A stretch of DNA of 9,650 nucleotides from an uncultured Desulfobacterales bacterium (GTDB lineage Bacteria > Desulfobacterota > Desulfobacteria > Desulfobacterales > JAFDCJ01). A model generated the notes under the pieces. The model saw only the letters and a list, made by a program, of their open reading frames with translations, was not told where the DNA came from and ran no database searches. The stretch spans positions 1-9,650 of the forward strand of contig CALZJV010000207.1 of assembly GCA_945787595.1 (NCBI GenBank). Reading direction: 5' to 3'. The translations under genes and the position numbers were made by a program. Position 1 is the first letter of the stretch. Every line of letters starts with the position of its first letter. Shown one piece after another: positions 1 to 6,776 of this stretch.

Positions 1-827
1 GGGATAAACCTGAACTGGGCAATCGATTTCTGATCGTCGTACTTGCCCTTCATGTCGCGTTTGCCGAGCTCGACCTTTTCCCGTGGTAGCTTTTTATAGG
101 GGATCAGGCTGAGTAAATGCGAGATACAGTTAAGCCTTGCACGCCGCTTGTTGTCGGCATGGACGATGTACCATGGCGCCCAGCCGGCACTCGTGGCGGC
201 CAGCATGTCGTCCCGCGCACGGGAGTAATCATACCAGCCTTTGAAAGACTCCACATCCATGGGGCTCAGTTTCCAGACCTTTCTTGGATCATCCATGCGG
301 GCCTGAAAACGGCGTTCCTGCTCCTCCATGCTGATGTCAAACCAGTATTTGATGAGCTGGATGCCCGATTCAACCATCCAGCGTTCAAACATCGGTGCTT
401 CCTCCAGGAAGCGCTCGTACTGATCTTTGGTGCAAAACTTCATGACGCGCTCGACACCGGCACGGTTGTACCAGCTGCGGTCAAACAGCACGACCTCTCC
501 GGCCGCAGGAAAACGCCGGATATAACGCTGCCCGTACATCTGGGTTTTCTCCCGCTCAGTCGGCGTAGGCAGGGCCTCCACCCGGAACACACGGGGGCTG
601 ACTCTCTCGGTGATCCGTTTGATGACACCCCCTTTACCGGCTGCGTCACGACCCTCGAAGACGACAACAATCTTGAGCCCCTTCTCTTTGACCCAGTGCT
701 GCAGATTGACCAGCTCGGCATGCAGCTTGAACAGCTCCGCTTCGTACTCCTTTCTGGAAAGCTTGGCTTCGTGCGCATGATTGGCATTATCAAATTTTTT
801 CTTGGCCTTGGATTTCTTCTTTGCCAT
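1..827 (-). CDS. ppk2: Polyphosphate kinase 2 (PPK2), class-I-like, C-terminus cut by window edge
   Basis: Soluble enzyme that transfers phosphate between inorganic polyphosphate and nucleotides; single-domain class I members mostly make nucleoside triphosphate from the diphosphate. I translated the minus strand from the ATG at 827-825 and found 275 codons open to the window edge. Seen: a lysine-rich start (MAKKKSKAKKK), Walker A GRDAAGKGG at residues 59-67, Walker B with FDRSWYNRAGVE at 115-126, and the lid stretch with RMDDPRKVWKLSPMD around 177-191. The final residues (YDDQ at 263-266, then RFIP) resemble the usual end of the family, so probably only a few residues are missing. An AGGAG lies 8 bases before the ATG (836-840). 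The gene follows atpA by 99 bases on the same strand with no convincing terminator between, so read-through from the ATPase genes is plausible. The family call is firm; substrate preference is inferred. Confidence 0.95.
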   Translation of the reverse strand, partial: MAKKKSKAKKKFDNANHAHEAKLSRKEYEAELFKLHAELVNLQHWVKEKGLKIVVVFEGRDAAGKGGVIKRITERVSPRVFRVEALPTPTEREKTQMYGQRYIRRFPAAGEVVLFDRSWYNRAGVERVMKFCTKDQYERFLEEAPMFERWMVESGIQLIKYWFDISMEEQERRFQARMDDPRKVWKLSPMDVESFKGWYDYSRARDDMLAATSAGWAPWYIVHADNKRRARLNCISHLLSLIPYKKLPREKVELGKRDMKGKYDDQKSIAQFRFI

Positions 828-926
828 GGGTTTTTCTCCTAAATAATTGAGGGGCCGGGGAGTTTTTCCAACACCGCTTGACCCGTGAAAATAAACTTAA
901 AAATTGAGTCAAAATAACTCCCTACA

Positions 927-2759
927 CTAAGAAGCCACAGCGTATTCCGCCGCCAGTTTCTCTATCTCCTGCCGGTAACGTTCATAATCCGGGGATTCCT
1001 CCGGGCTGTAATTAAGATTCTTATATGCCCCTGTTATGCGTGTAAAAAAATCTCTTGTGTCATCCTTATCTTTAAACCGATATTCTGTCTCTATGAGTCC
1101 TTTTAGAAACTGGAAGCTCTTTTGCTGGCGTTCAAGGGACATGGACGCATCGACAGCGTCGAAAGCGTCTTGCTGTAAAAAGACCATGTCGAGCAAGGTG
1201 GCCTTTTGCCATAAAATATAATCTTCGATACTGATTCCCTCCTCGCCGGTAACTTGCATCATCTGGTAGATGGAATCACCCCGGTGAAACAGTTCTTGCA
1301 TGGCTTTGACGTCGCTAGCCCACTCAGCGCCAAAATTTTCAGTGAACCAGTCCTTCAATTGGTCCAGATAACGGGACCAGGAGATCAGGGGATCAATGGC
1401 CGGATAAAAACGCTTGTAAGCCCGATCATAGGAAAGGCCCAGAAAGGTTTTGACCGTGGCCAGGGTTGCCTGGGTAACCGGCTCCTCAAAGTTTCCGCCG
1501 GCCGGCGAGACGGTTCCAATCATCGTGAGGCTGCCGATCGATTGGTCCGGACACTTGATCACACCGGCCCGCTCGTAAATACTCTTGATTGAGGAATCTA
1601 AATAGGCTGGAAAGGCTTCTTCACCGGGGATTTCCTCCATCCGCCCGGAGGTCTCACGCATGGCCTGGGCCCAGCGGGAAGTAGAGTCCGCGATCATAAG
1701 TACATTATAGCCCATTTGTCTATAGTATTCGCCCAGTGTAATCCCGGTATACATGGAAGACTCTCGCGCCGCCACAGGCATAGAGGACGTGTTGCAGATT
1801 ATAATCGTACGGTCCATCAATGAGCCGCCGGTGCGGGGATCTTTGGTTTCCGGAAACTCCTTGATGGTCTCAACGACTTCGCCGGCGCGCTCTCCGCAGG
1901 CGGTCACAATCACAATGTCCACCGTCGAAAAGCGCGAGATCAGGCTTTGCAGCACGGTTTTGCCGGCGCCAAACGGGCCGGGGATACAGGCCATTCCGCC
2001 CCGTGCAATCGGAAAAAATGTGTCGATGATGCGGGTTGTAGTGGTCATCGGCTCGGTCGGATATAGGCGTTCTGCATAACGCCGACGGATCATGGCCTCA
2101 GGTATGGGACGTCGAACCGGCCACGACTGGACCATGGTCAGTTCACGCTCGGTACCGCCGGGGGCTTGAATCCGGGCGATGGCTTTATCCACTGTGAATC
2201 TTCCCTGTTGTATCCAGGTAACCTCAACCGCCTCGGGTTCGTTAAAAGGTATCATTATTTTGTGGCTCAATAATCCTTCCTGGACCGTTCCGATGGCTTG
2301 TCCGGCGACGAGCTTGTCGCCCATGGAAACCGTCGGCGTAAAGGCCCACTTCTTTTCTTGGTCCAGCGGAAACACATCGACACCGCGCGGCAGGAAAAAA
2401 CCGTGATCGCGGGCCAGGATCGCCAGCGGATTTTGCAGCCCGTCAAAGACCTGCCCCAGCAGTCCGGGACCCAGAAAGACCGACAACATCTGGTCGCTCA
2501 TCTCAACCGGATCCCCGACCCGAACGCCACGGGTGTCTTCAAACACCTGCATATCAGCTGTATTGCCGTGTACGCGCAGCACTTCAGCCATGAGGCGTTC
2601 TTGGCCTACACAGATGAACCCCACCTCATTTTTCTTGATGCCTTTACCCCCCGTATCGATGCTCACCAAACTTTCGCGTACGCTCAACACCCGGGCGATG
2701 AGGCCTTCAGATGCGGGCAATGTTTTTGGTTCAGCCGTCGAAGATTTTTGGTTGCTCAT
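927..2759 (-). CDS. atpA: V/A-type ATP synthase catalytic subunit A
   Basis: Catalytic nucleotide-binding subunit of the V1/A1 head (ntpA in the Enterococcus naming); alternates with subunit B to hydrolyse or make ATP at the cytoplasmic face. The 610 residues are a normal family length. Seen: an N-terminal beta-barrel region; the A-specific insert ('non-homologous region') around 115-190; P-loop GPFGAGKT at 261-268 with K267; the GERAGEV stretch at 289-295 carrying the catalytic glutamate E290; LMIADSTSRWA at 354-364; SGRMEEIPGEEAFPAYL at 371-387; and the family signature PAIDPLISWS at 453-462. No key residue is missing. The start is fixed by GGAGG at 2766-2770, six bases before the ATG. This start lies inside the end of subunit X (29-base overlap), which suggests translational coupling. 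Unusually for this operon type, A is at the downstream end of the cluster instead of directly before B. Confidence 0.98.
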   Translation of the reverse strand: MSNQKSSTAEPKTLPASEGLIARVLSVRESLVSIDTGGKGIKKNEVGFICVGQERLMAEVLRVHGNTADMQVFEDTRGVRVGDPVEMSDQMLSVFLGPGLLGQVFDGLQNPLAILARDHGFFLPRGVDVFPLDQEKKWAFTPTVSMGDKLVAGQAIGTVQEGLLSHKIMIPFNEPEAVEVTWIQQGRFTVDKAIARIQAPGGTERELTMVQSWPVRRPIPEAMIRRRYAERLYPTEPMTTTTRIIDTFFPIARGGMACIPGPFGAGKTVLQSLISRFSTVDIVIVTACGERAGEVVETIKEFPETKDPRTGGSLMDRTIIICNTSSMPVAARESSMYTGITLGEYYRQMGYNVLMIADSTSRWAQAMRETSGRMEEIPGEEAFPAYLDSSIKSIYERAGVIKCPDQSIGSLTMIGTVSPAGGNFEEPVTQATLATVKTFLGLSYDRAYKRFYPAIDPLISWSRYLDQLKDWFTENFGAEWASDVKAMQELFHRGDSIYQMMQVTGEEGISIEDYILWQKATLLDMVFLQQDAFDAVDASMSLERQQKSFQFLKGLIETEYRFKDKDDTRDFFTRITGAYKNLNYSPEESPDYERYRQEIEKLAAEYAVAS

Positions 2760-3414
2760 CGGTTGCCTCCTTTACTAATTCTTCAAAGCGCACTTTGGCA
2801 TCTTCGATATTATAGGACAGCCACAGGTTCAGGATGTCCCATTTGATAATGTATATCAGCACCGCGCTGAATCCGAACTCATAGGCTGGAACCGATCGAT
2901 CGACGTGGTCCCAGAGCGTGTTCTTGAGCAGGCGCTCAAGCGCCAGAGTTTCTCCGGCTTCAAGGTGGGTGCATGCCTGGACAATCCAGGGATAAACTGC
3001 ACTGAGCTTAAAATACGGATCATCCCAGTTGCGTTCGATATGATTGACATAGCGCCCGACACCCCAGGGTTCTCCGGGAACCGGCGCCGGCAAACCGCGA
3101 AAACGACGACGCAGGGCTACCATAATCGTCCGCTGATCAATGGGAAGATCAAAGATGGATTGAAGCCTTGGCTGCGCAATGTGTGCTTCCATCTTTTTAA
3201 AATTGGCAATCATCTCCTGATCCGTACGGGTTGCGCTTTGCCGCTGCCAGGCCAGAAATTCGGCCGCACGTTCGTACAATTTCGCATCATCCGGTGTGAG
3301 CATATGGAGACGCTGTGCCAGCCGTTCCCGCGTAATCGGCAAACGCTCGGTATGGTCAAAGCGCGGCAACGGTGGCAAGCTTGCCAGAAGAGTGAAGTAT
3401 GATTGGCTTCCCAT
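2731..3414 (-). CDS. DUF2764-like V-type ATPase operon protein (subunit X; possible subunit C stand-in)
   Basis: 227 residues from the ATG at 3414, chosen because GGAG lies 7 bases upstream (3422-3425) and the protein then begins MGSQSYFTLLASLPPL, the usual opening of this family. An ATG nine codons further upstream has less support. No signal peptide or clear membrane span is seen. Noticeable stretches: a basic ALRRRFRGLP at 100-109, then PWGVGRYVNHIERNWDDPYF at 116-135, and a hydrophobic-amphipathic C-terminal helix region (AVLIYIIKWDILNLWL) at 184-199. Known: proteins of this type sit between E and A in V-ATPase operons of chlamydiae, spirochaetes and Bacteroidetes, where no clear subunit C gene is present. 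Inferred: it could link rotor ring and central shaft as subunit C/d does. The family call rests on memory of its N-terminus and on gene context, not on a search. It overlaps atpA by 29 bases. Confidence 0.8.
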   Translation of the reverse strand: MGSQSYFTLLASLPPLPRFDHTERLPITRERLAQRLHMLTPDDAKLYERAAEFLAWQRQSATRTDQEMIANFKKMEAHIAQPRLQSIFDLPIDQRTIMVALRRRFRGLPAPVPGEPWGVGRYVNHIERNWDDPYFKLSAVYPWIVQACTHLEAGETLALERLLKNTLWDHVDRSVPAYEFGFSAVLIYIIKWDILNLWLSYNIEDAKVRFEELVKEATDEQPKIFDG

Positions 3415-3615
3415 GAAATTACTCCAGTTTTTTGTCACCATTCAGTTTTCTGCATCGCCACTGGCCCGGAAAGTAGTCAGGTTGATCGAGAGTGGAACCC
3501 AATGAACATCGAACACCCGCCTGCCATGCATAGTGTATTGGGTTGGTACTAACATCGGTATATAAATCAAATTGTTAGATTGATCTCACACCGCCATCAA
3601 GGCATTGCGGGCAGG

Positions 3616-3643
3616 TCGAACGTCCAACATCGAACGTCGAATG
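3616..3643. repeat. Degenerate heptamer array 1 (consensus TCGAACR)
   Basis: Four consecutive 7-base units read on the plus strand: TCGAACG, TCCAACA, TCGAACG, TCGAATG. Units 1 and 3 are identical and the others differ at one or two positions. On the minus strand the unit reads as TTCGAYG-like, related to the plus-strand unit of the next array, so arrays 1 and 2 face each other. A two-unit echo (GAACATC, GAACACC) occurs at 3504-3517. Confidence 0.75.
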
Positions 3644-3691
3644 AATGTATTCTGTCTGATTTAAAAAAGATTTCGCGAAGCGATTCCGTCC

Positions 3692-3726
3692 TTCGTTATT
3701 CGTCATTCGTCAATCGATATTCTGCG
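3692..3726. repeat. Degenerate heptamer array 2 (consensus TTCGTCA)
   Basis: Five consecutive 7-base units: TTCGTTA, TTCGTCA, TTCGTCA, ATCGATA, TTCTGCG. The second and third are identical; the last two decay. The short palindrome TTCGCGAA lies between arrays 1 and 2 at 3672-3679. Confidence 0.75.
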
Positions 3727-3759
3727 GTTCGCTTATCTAATTTTGTGAAGCTATGTACT

Positions 3760-3816
3760 AGGTGTCAGGCAAGAGGTCTGTTATATCTGTATACTGAACA
3801 CTGAAACCTGGCACCT
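3760..3816. repeat. Inverted repeat AGGTGTCAGG / CCTGGCACCT
   Basis: The left arm at 3760-3769 pairs with the right arm at 3807-3816 over ten positions, nine Watson-Crick and one G-T, around a loop of 37 bases. The left arm opens a 7-base series (AGGTGTC, AGGCAAG, AGGTCTG at 3760-3780) and the right arm falls inside heptamer array 3. There is no U-rich tail on either side, so it does not look like an intrinsic terminator. Confidence 0.5.
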
Positions 3817-3856
3817 GAAACCAATCAACACCAATCCCCAATCCAAATTCCCAAAT
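3794..3856. repeat. Degenerate heptamer arrays 3 and 4, contiguous
   Basis: Array 3 (3794-3821) reads CTGAACA, CTGAAAC, CTGGCAC, CTGAAAC. Without losing the 7-base phase it passes into array 4 (3822-3856): CAATCAA, CACCAAT, CCCCAAT, CCAAATT, CCCAAAT. The consensus changes but the 7-base step does not. The array ends 5 bases before the stop codon of atpE. Confidence 0.7.
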
Positions 3857-3861
3857 CGAAC

Positions 3862-4539
3862 TCACTCCGTCCCGGTGACAATCGCCACATACCGCGGCAG
3901 CAGGTTTTGCAACAGCAAATCGGAAATGGCTTGATCGGATAAATCGATCTCCAGGTCTTCGCCCACCAGGCGTATCCGAACACCGCCGCTGATATCCTCC
4001 GAGGGGATCAAATCAACCCCCTCGCGCAACATATCACCGGAGATACCCAACACCAGGTGGCGCATGCGTTCCTGGCCTTTTTCGGTCAGCTCGGTGCGCT
4101 TCTTATCGGTTTCAAACAACTCGCTGGGAAGCAGAACCTCGACAGGCTTATCTTCACCAACTTGGTCGCCGGCAGCCATGCCGGTGATGGCCAGAATCAC
4201 CTGCTGCAGAAATTTCTTGTCGCTCATTTCAACGGACACCAGCCGTCTGACATGCGCGGCAAAATTGGTTTTGAGCTCCGCCGCCATTTTAAGCTCGGTG
4301 TCCCGAATCGCCACGCGCAGCGATTCAATAGCGGCGGCTTTCTCCGTTTCGATTTCGCTGCGCGCTTTGCTTAATACTTCTTGGGCTTCGGTTTTCGCCT
4401 GAGCAACTATTCTGGCCGCCTGTTCTTGAGCGTCCCGCAATACCTGATCAGCCTTCTCTTGGCCTACTTTTACGCCATCATCCCGCAGCCGGTTGATGAG
4501 TTCCTGGACGCCCGATGCGGCTTTGGTTGTCTCTGCCAT
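3862..4539 (-). CDS. atpE: V/A-type ATP synthase subunit E (peripheral stalk)
   Basis: Peripheral-stalk subunit that holds the A3B3 head against the membrane stator. The 225 residues are close to the usual family length of roughly 190-230. Seen: an N-terminal helix rich in Ala, Glu, Lys and Gln, about residues 12-95 (for example EKADQVLRDAQEQAARIVAQ), a classic stalk coiled coil; then a globular C-terminal part from about 105, with SGGVRIRLVGEDLEIDLS around 184-201 matching the family's typical 'gGvvv...g.i.idns' strand pair. No membrane span. The start is the ATG at 4539-4537, preceded by a strong GGAGGAGGAGG tract that is also the end of atpK. The stop codons of K and the start of E are 3 bases apart. 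No partner subunit G/H gene is seen in the window. Confidence 0.93.
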   Translation of the reverse strand: MAETTKAASGVQELINRLRDDGVKVGQEKADQVLRDAQEQAARIVAQAKTEAQEVLSKARSEIETEKAAAIESLRVAIRDTELKMAAELKTNFAAHVRRLVSVEMSDKKFLQQVILAITGMAAGDQVGEDKPVEVLLPSELFETDKKRTELTEKGQERMRHLVLGISGDMLREGVDLIPSEDISGGVRIRLVGEDLEIDLSDQAISDLLLQNLLPRYVAIVTGTE

Positions 4540-4542
4540 GAT

Positions 4543-4998
4543 TTAACCTCCTCCTCCGGTGACGGTGCCCAGCAGCACCAACGCAAACACAAAGGCAAAA
4601 ACGGCAAAGCCTTCCACCACCGCCGCCGGCGCAAGGGAAATACCGAATACCTCGGGCTTGCTTTTAGAAACACTGATGGATGATGCGCACGCATACCCCT
4701 GGTATATAGCGCTGGCCATCAAGGCCAATCCGGTTAACACGCCGATGCCGAAAATGCCCGCGGCCGACTCCGCCTTGATGGCGTCACCAAATGTCAAGGT
4801 AACCACAATCCCGTAAATCACCTGGGAAGATGGCATCGCCGACACACCGATAAACTTACCGAAACCGCTTTCGGTCTCGAGCATGGCACCGATGGCCGAT
4901 TGTCCGGCCCGCGAACAGCCTATGACACTGCCGACGGCTCCCAGCGCGAGCGGGGCAAAAACTCCAAGCCAGCCTAACGCTAAAATCGTGTTTTCCAT
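4543..4998 (-). CDS. atpK: V/A-type ATP synthase subunit K (rotor-ring proteolipid)
   Basis: Membrane rotor subunit that carries the coupling ion. I start it at the ATG at 4998 (151 residues); a longer frame to 5058 only adds the tail of atpI in another frame. AGGAG (5007-5011) lies 8 bases upstream. Four membrane segments in two hairpins: about 5-27, 47-70, 80-106 and 117-145. The second hairpin has the conserved carboxylate E129 (PAAVVEGFAVF); the first has Q59 at the matching place (PSSQVIYG, 56-63). S58, Q59, Y62, Q100 (AIYQGYA) and E129 line up with Thr64, Gln65, Tyr68, Gln110 and Glu139 of Enterococcus hirae NtpK, the known Na+ site. One carboxylate per four helices is the vacuolar-type arrangement and favours pumping. 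The C-terminus is four glycines. It overlaps the stop codon of atpI by one base. Confidence 0.95.
   Translation of the reverse strand: MENTILALGWLGVFAPLALGAVGSVIGCSRAGQSAIGAMLETESGFGKFIGVSAMPSSQVIYGIVVTLTFGDAIKAESAAGIFGIGVLTGLALMASAIYQGYACASSISVSKSKPEVFGISLAPAAVVEGFAVFAFVFALVLLGTVTGGGG
4546..4557 (-). promoter_or_regulatory. Ribosome binding site of atpE encoded by the Gly4 tail of atpK
   Basis: Codons GGA GGA GGA GGT at the end of atpK give the four C-terminal glycines and, as a run of GGAGG motifs 8-16 bases before the atpE ATG, also a very strong Shine-Dalgarno tract. The same bases serve protein and translation signal. Confidence 0.75.
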
Positions 4999-6776
4999 TA
5001 TTCCTTCTCCTTTCTTGCAAAGGCATTGAACGGCTTTCCTTCTTCGGAAATGCTCCATCTAAAAAATTCAATAAAATTAAGACGCAGCCCATGGATGAAA
5101 CCGCTGCTTAAAGACAGCACAAAGTTCAAGCTGTGTCCGAGCAAAGCAATCAAAAGCGCAAATAAGATGCCAATCCCCGGAAGCGCTTCTTTGACTTGCC
5201 CGGCCATTGCGTTAAACGTGCTGGCTAAAGACGCACTGGCCAGGCCGAGGGCAAAAAGGCGCAGATAACTCAGGGCGTCTCCGAAGGCATTGGAAAGGCT
5301 GGTAAGCCCGCCGAGCCCTTTTAGCAGCCGCTTCCAGAGCGGCCCCTCGGTACTGCTAAACAGCACCACGCCGACCAGCCCCACCACCATGGCACCAATG
5401 CCGTATGGCTGCAAAAAGGCCAGGGTATCGCCCTGGGAGGCGGCCTGCCAGAGGGCAACCGCACCCAGGAAAATAAAAACCCAGGCGAAGGACCCTGCCG
5501 CCCGAATCGAACGCCGAAAATGCCAGGCAGTGACGGCATTGGCGACAACAAGATGAAAAACGCCCAAAAGAATCGAAAGCTGCATCATGACGTTAAAATT
5601 CATCATGTCGATTATTTTCAGTTTGGCCGGTAGGCTGTCTTCACCGGGAGAAATTCCAAAATAGCTGCCCACAATCACGCCATAGATCACTCCCGCAACA
5701 ACCAGGGTTGCCAGCACAATGCGAAAGCGCCGGCCGGCAACTGATTGTCCCATTTTTTTCCAAAACACAGCCGTAATTATCCCCAGAGTGGCCGAATATC
5801 CGGCATCCGCGAAAATCATTGCAAAAAAGATCGCAAAGGAAAAAAACACAATCATTGACGGGTCCCACAGCCAGTATGTGGGTGTAGTGTAAAATGATAC
5901 CAGATCTTGCCCGCCGGCCCACCCCGGGGGATTTTGCATTAAGGTGGGCGGTGTTTCCTCCGGTTGGGGGTCTGCCGTTTCAAAGACCAGCCCCTGGTCG
6001 GTCGCATAATGCTGCAACCGTGCAATCGTATTTTCCGGCGTCCAGGCCTGCAGGACGAAAATGGGATCCTCGGCATAGGTCTGCTCAACCGCTTGTTTTA
6101 CGGCCGCTTGATCCTCCAGCCGATCAATTCCGAGGGCAAATAGGGTGCACCAACGGGTCAGGACGGCGCGCTCCGCCTGCAGATCCTCCAGCTCAAGTTC
6201 AACCTCTTCCAGCCGGTCTTCTAACTGCGAAAGGGATTTGTTGCCGGTGCGCACCCGTTCCACCGGCATGCCTTCCGGTTGGCTTTCTGAAATCACCACC
6301 ACATAGCAAAAGCGATGGTCGCGGGATATCACCTCCCAGATGAGATCCGTGCGTTCAACTTCTTTCATGTCCTTATGCGGGACGATATAAAACCACAGCC
6401 TTAGTTTGTTGAGCGCCTCGCGCGGCGGAAAAGAAAACTCCCCCCAGGGTCTTAGATTTGCAACCCGGCCTATCAAAAAATCCCTTTCATCTTCCAGGTC
6501 TTGAATTTTATCCAATAGCGCAAGTGTCCGCTGTTCGATTGCATGGGCATCAAATTTCTTGGGGTCCCGCACCTGCCGCCTTCGATTCGGACAGCTGGTA
6601 AGAAATCGCAGGGCTTCCCGGGAACGTGACGCGGGTCCAACCTTGGTGAGGGCCTCCTTTTCCGGGGCTAGCGGAATCAGATGCAGGCAGCCAAATTTCT
6701 GCAGATCGGATAAGACCTGCTGCCGGTCATCGGTGTGGCCGTAAAACGTCACTTTTACCAGCGATACGATGCTCAT
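4998..6776 (-). CDS. atpI: V/A-type ATP synthase subunit I (membrane stator, a-subunit homologue)
   Basis: Stator subunit that forms the ion half-channels against the K ring; homologue of eukaryotic subunit a. The 592 residues are slightly short of the usual 600-660. Residues 1 to about 295 are cytosolic, with coiled-coil stretches near 80-105 and 178-206. From about 305 to 560 there are seven or eight hydrophobic segments, starting with MIVFFSFAIFFAMIFADAGY (308-327). The essential arginine is R506 in SYLRLFALGLA (503-513), corresponding to the yeast Vph1 SYLRLWALSLA motif; the second conserved arginine is R565 in HGLRLNFIEFF (562-572). Its ATG at 6776 overlaps the atpD stop (ATGA), and its own upstream ribosome binding site is poor, so translation probably depends on re-initiation. 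Its stop TAA shares one base with the atpK start. Confidence 0.96.
   Translation of the reverse strand: MSIVSLVKVTFYGHTDDRQQVLSDLQKFGCLHLIPLAPEKEALTKVGPASRSREALRFLTSCPNRRRQVRDPKKFDAHAIEQRTLALLDKIQDLEDERDFLIGRVANLRPWGEFSFPPREALNKLRLWFYIVPHKDMKEVERTDLIWEVISRDHRFCYVVVISESQPEGMPVERVRTGNKSLSQLEDRLEEVELELEDLQAERAVLTRWCTLFALGIDRLEDQAAVKQAVEQTYAEDPIFVLQAWTPENTIARLQHYATDQGLVFETADPQPEETPPTLMQNPPGWAGGQDLVSFYTTPTYWLWDPSMIVFFSFAIFFAMIFADAGYSATLGIITAVFWKKMGQSVAGRRFRIVLATLVVAGVIYGVIVGSYFGISPGEDSLPAKLKIIDMMNFNVMMQLSILLGVFHLVVANAVTAWHFRRSIRAAGSFAWVFIFLGAVALWQAASQGDTLAFLQPYGIGAMVVGLVGVVLFSSTEGPLWKRLLKGLGGLTSLSNAFGDALSYLRLFALGLASASLASTFNAMAGQVKEALPGIGILFALLIALLGHSLNFVLSLSSGFIHGLRLNFIEFFRWSISEEGKPFNAFARKEKE

Larger units (their letters stand above)
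3415..3861. other. 447-base intergenic gap between atpE and subunit X, rich in 7-base repeats
   Basis: No convincing gene is present. A 74-codon plus-strand reading frame at 3580-3804 is open but its translation reads through the heptamer repeats, has no ribosome binding site I can support, and looks like an accident of the repeats. The gap contains several degenerate 7-base tandem arrays (listed separately) and an inverted pair AACCCAAT (3496-3503) / ATTGGGTT (3537-3544). An AT-rich patch near 3560-3570 on the minus strand (TTTATATAC) could hold a -10-like element, but no paired -35 is seen. The gap breaks an otherwise tight operon, so X and atpA may have their own promoter here or depend on read-through. 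Confidence 0.7.

Noticed and set aside
117..842. 241-codon plus-strand open frame
   Set aside because: It lies opposite ppk2, whose minus-strand frame has Walker A and B motifs and a ribosome binding site; the plus frame has no recognisable domain.
890..915. Possible promoter for ppk2 with TTGACT on the minus strand
   Set aside because: The only -10-like hexamer (TATTTT) is about 13 bases away, too close for a normal sigma-70 promoter.
901..926. Possible terminator between atpA and ppk2
   Set aside because: The only stem is four pairs (GAGT 906-909 with ACTC 917-920), too weak despite the T-rich stretch beside it.
3580..3804. 74-codon plus-strand frame in the E/X gap
   Set aside because: Its translation is a reading of the heptamer repeats and it has no supported ribosome binding site; it opposes the direction of all real genes here.
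3594..3860. CRISPR array
   Set aside because: The repeats are 7-base tandem units without spacers of constant length, and no cas gene is present.
4543..5058. Longer 171-residue start for subunit K
   Set aside because: The extra 20 residues are hydrophilic and overlap atpI coding sequence; the inner ATG has the proper ribosome binding site and gives the usual proteolipid start.
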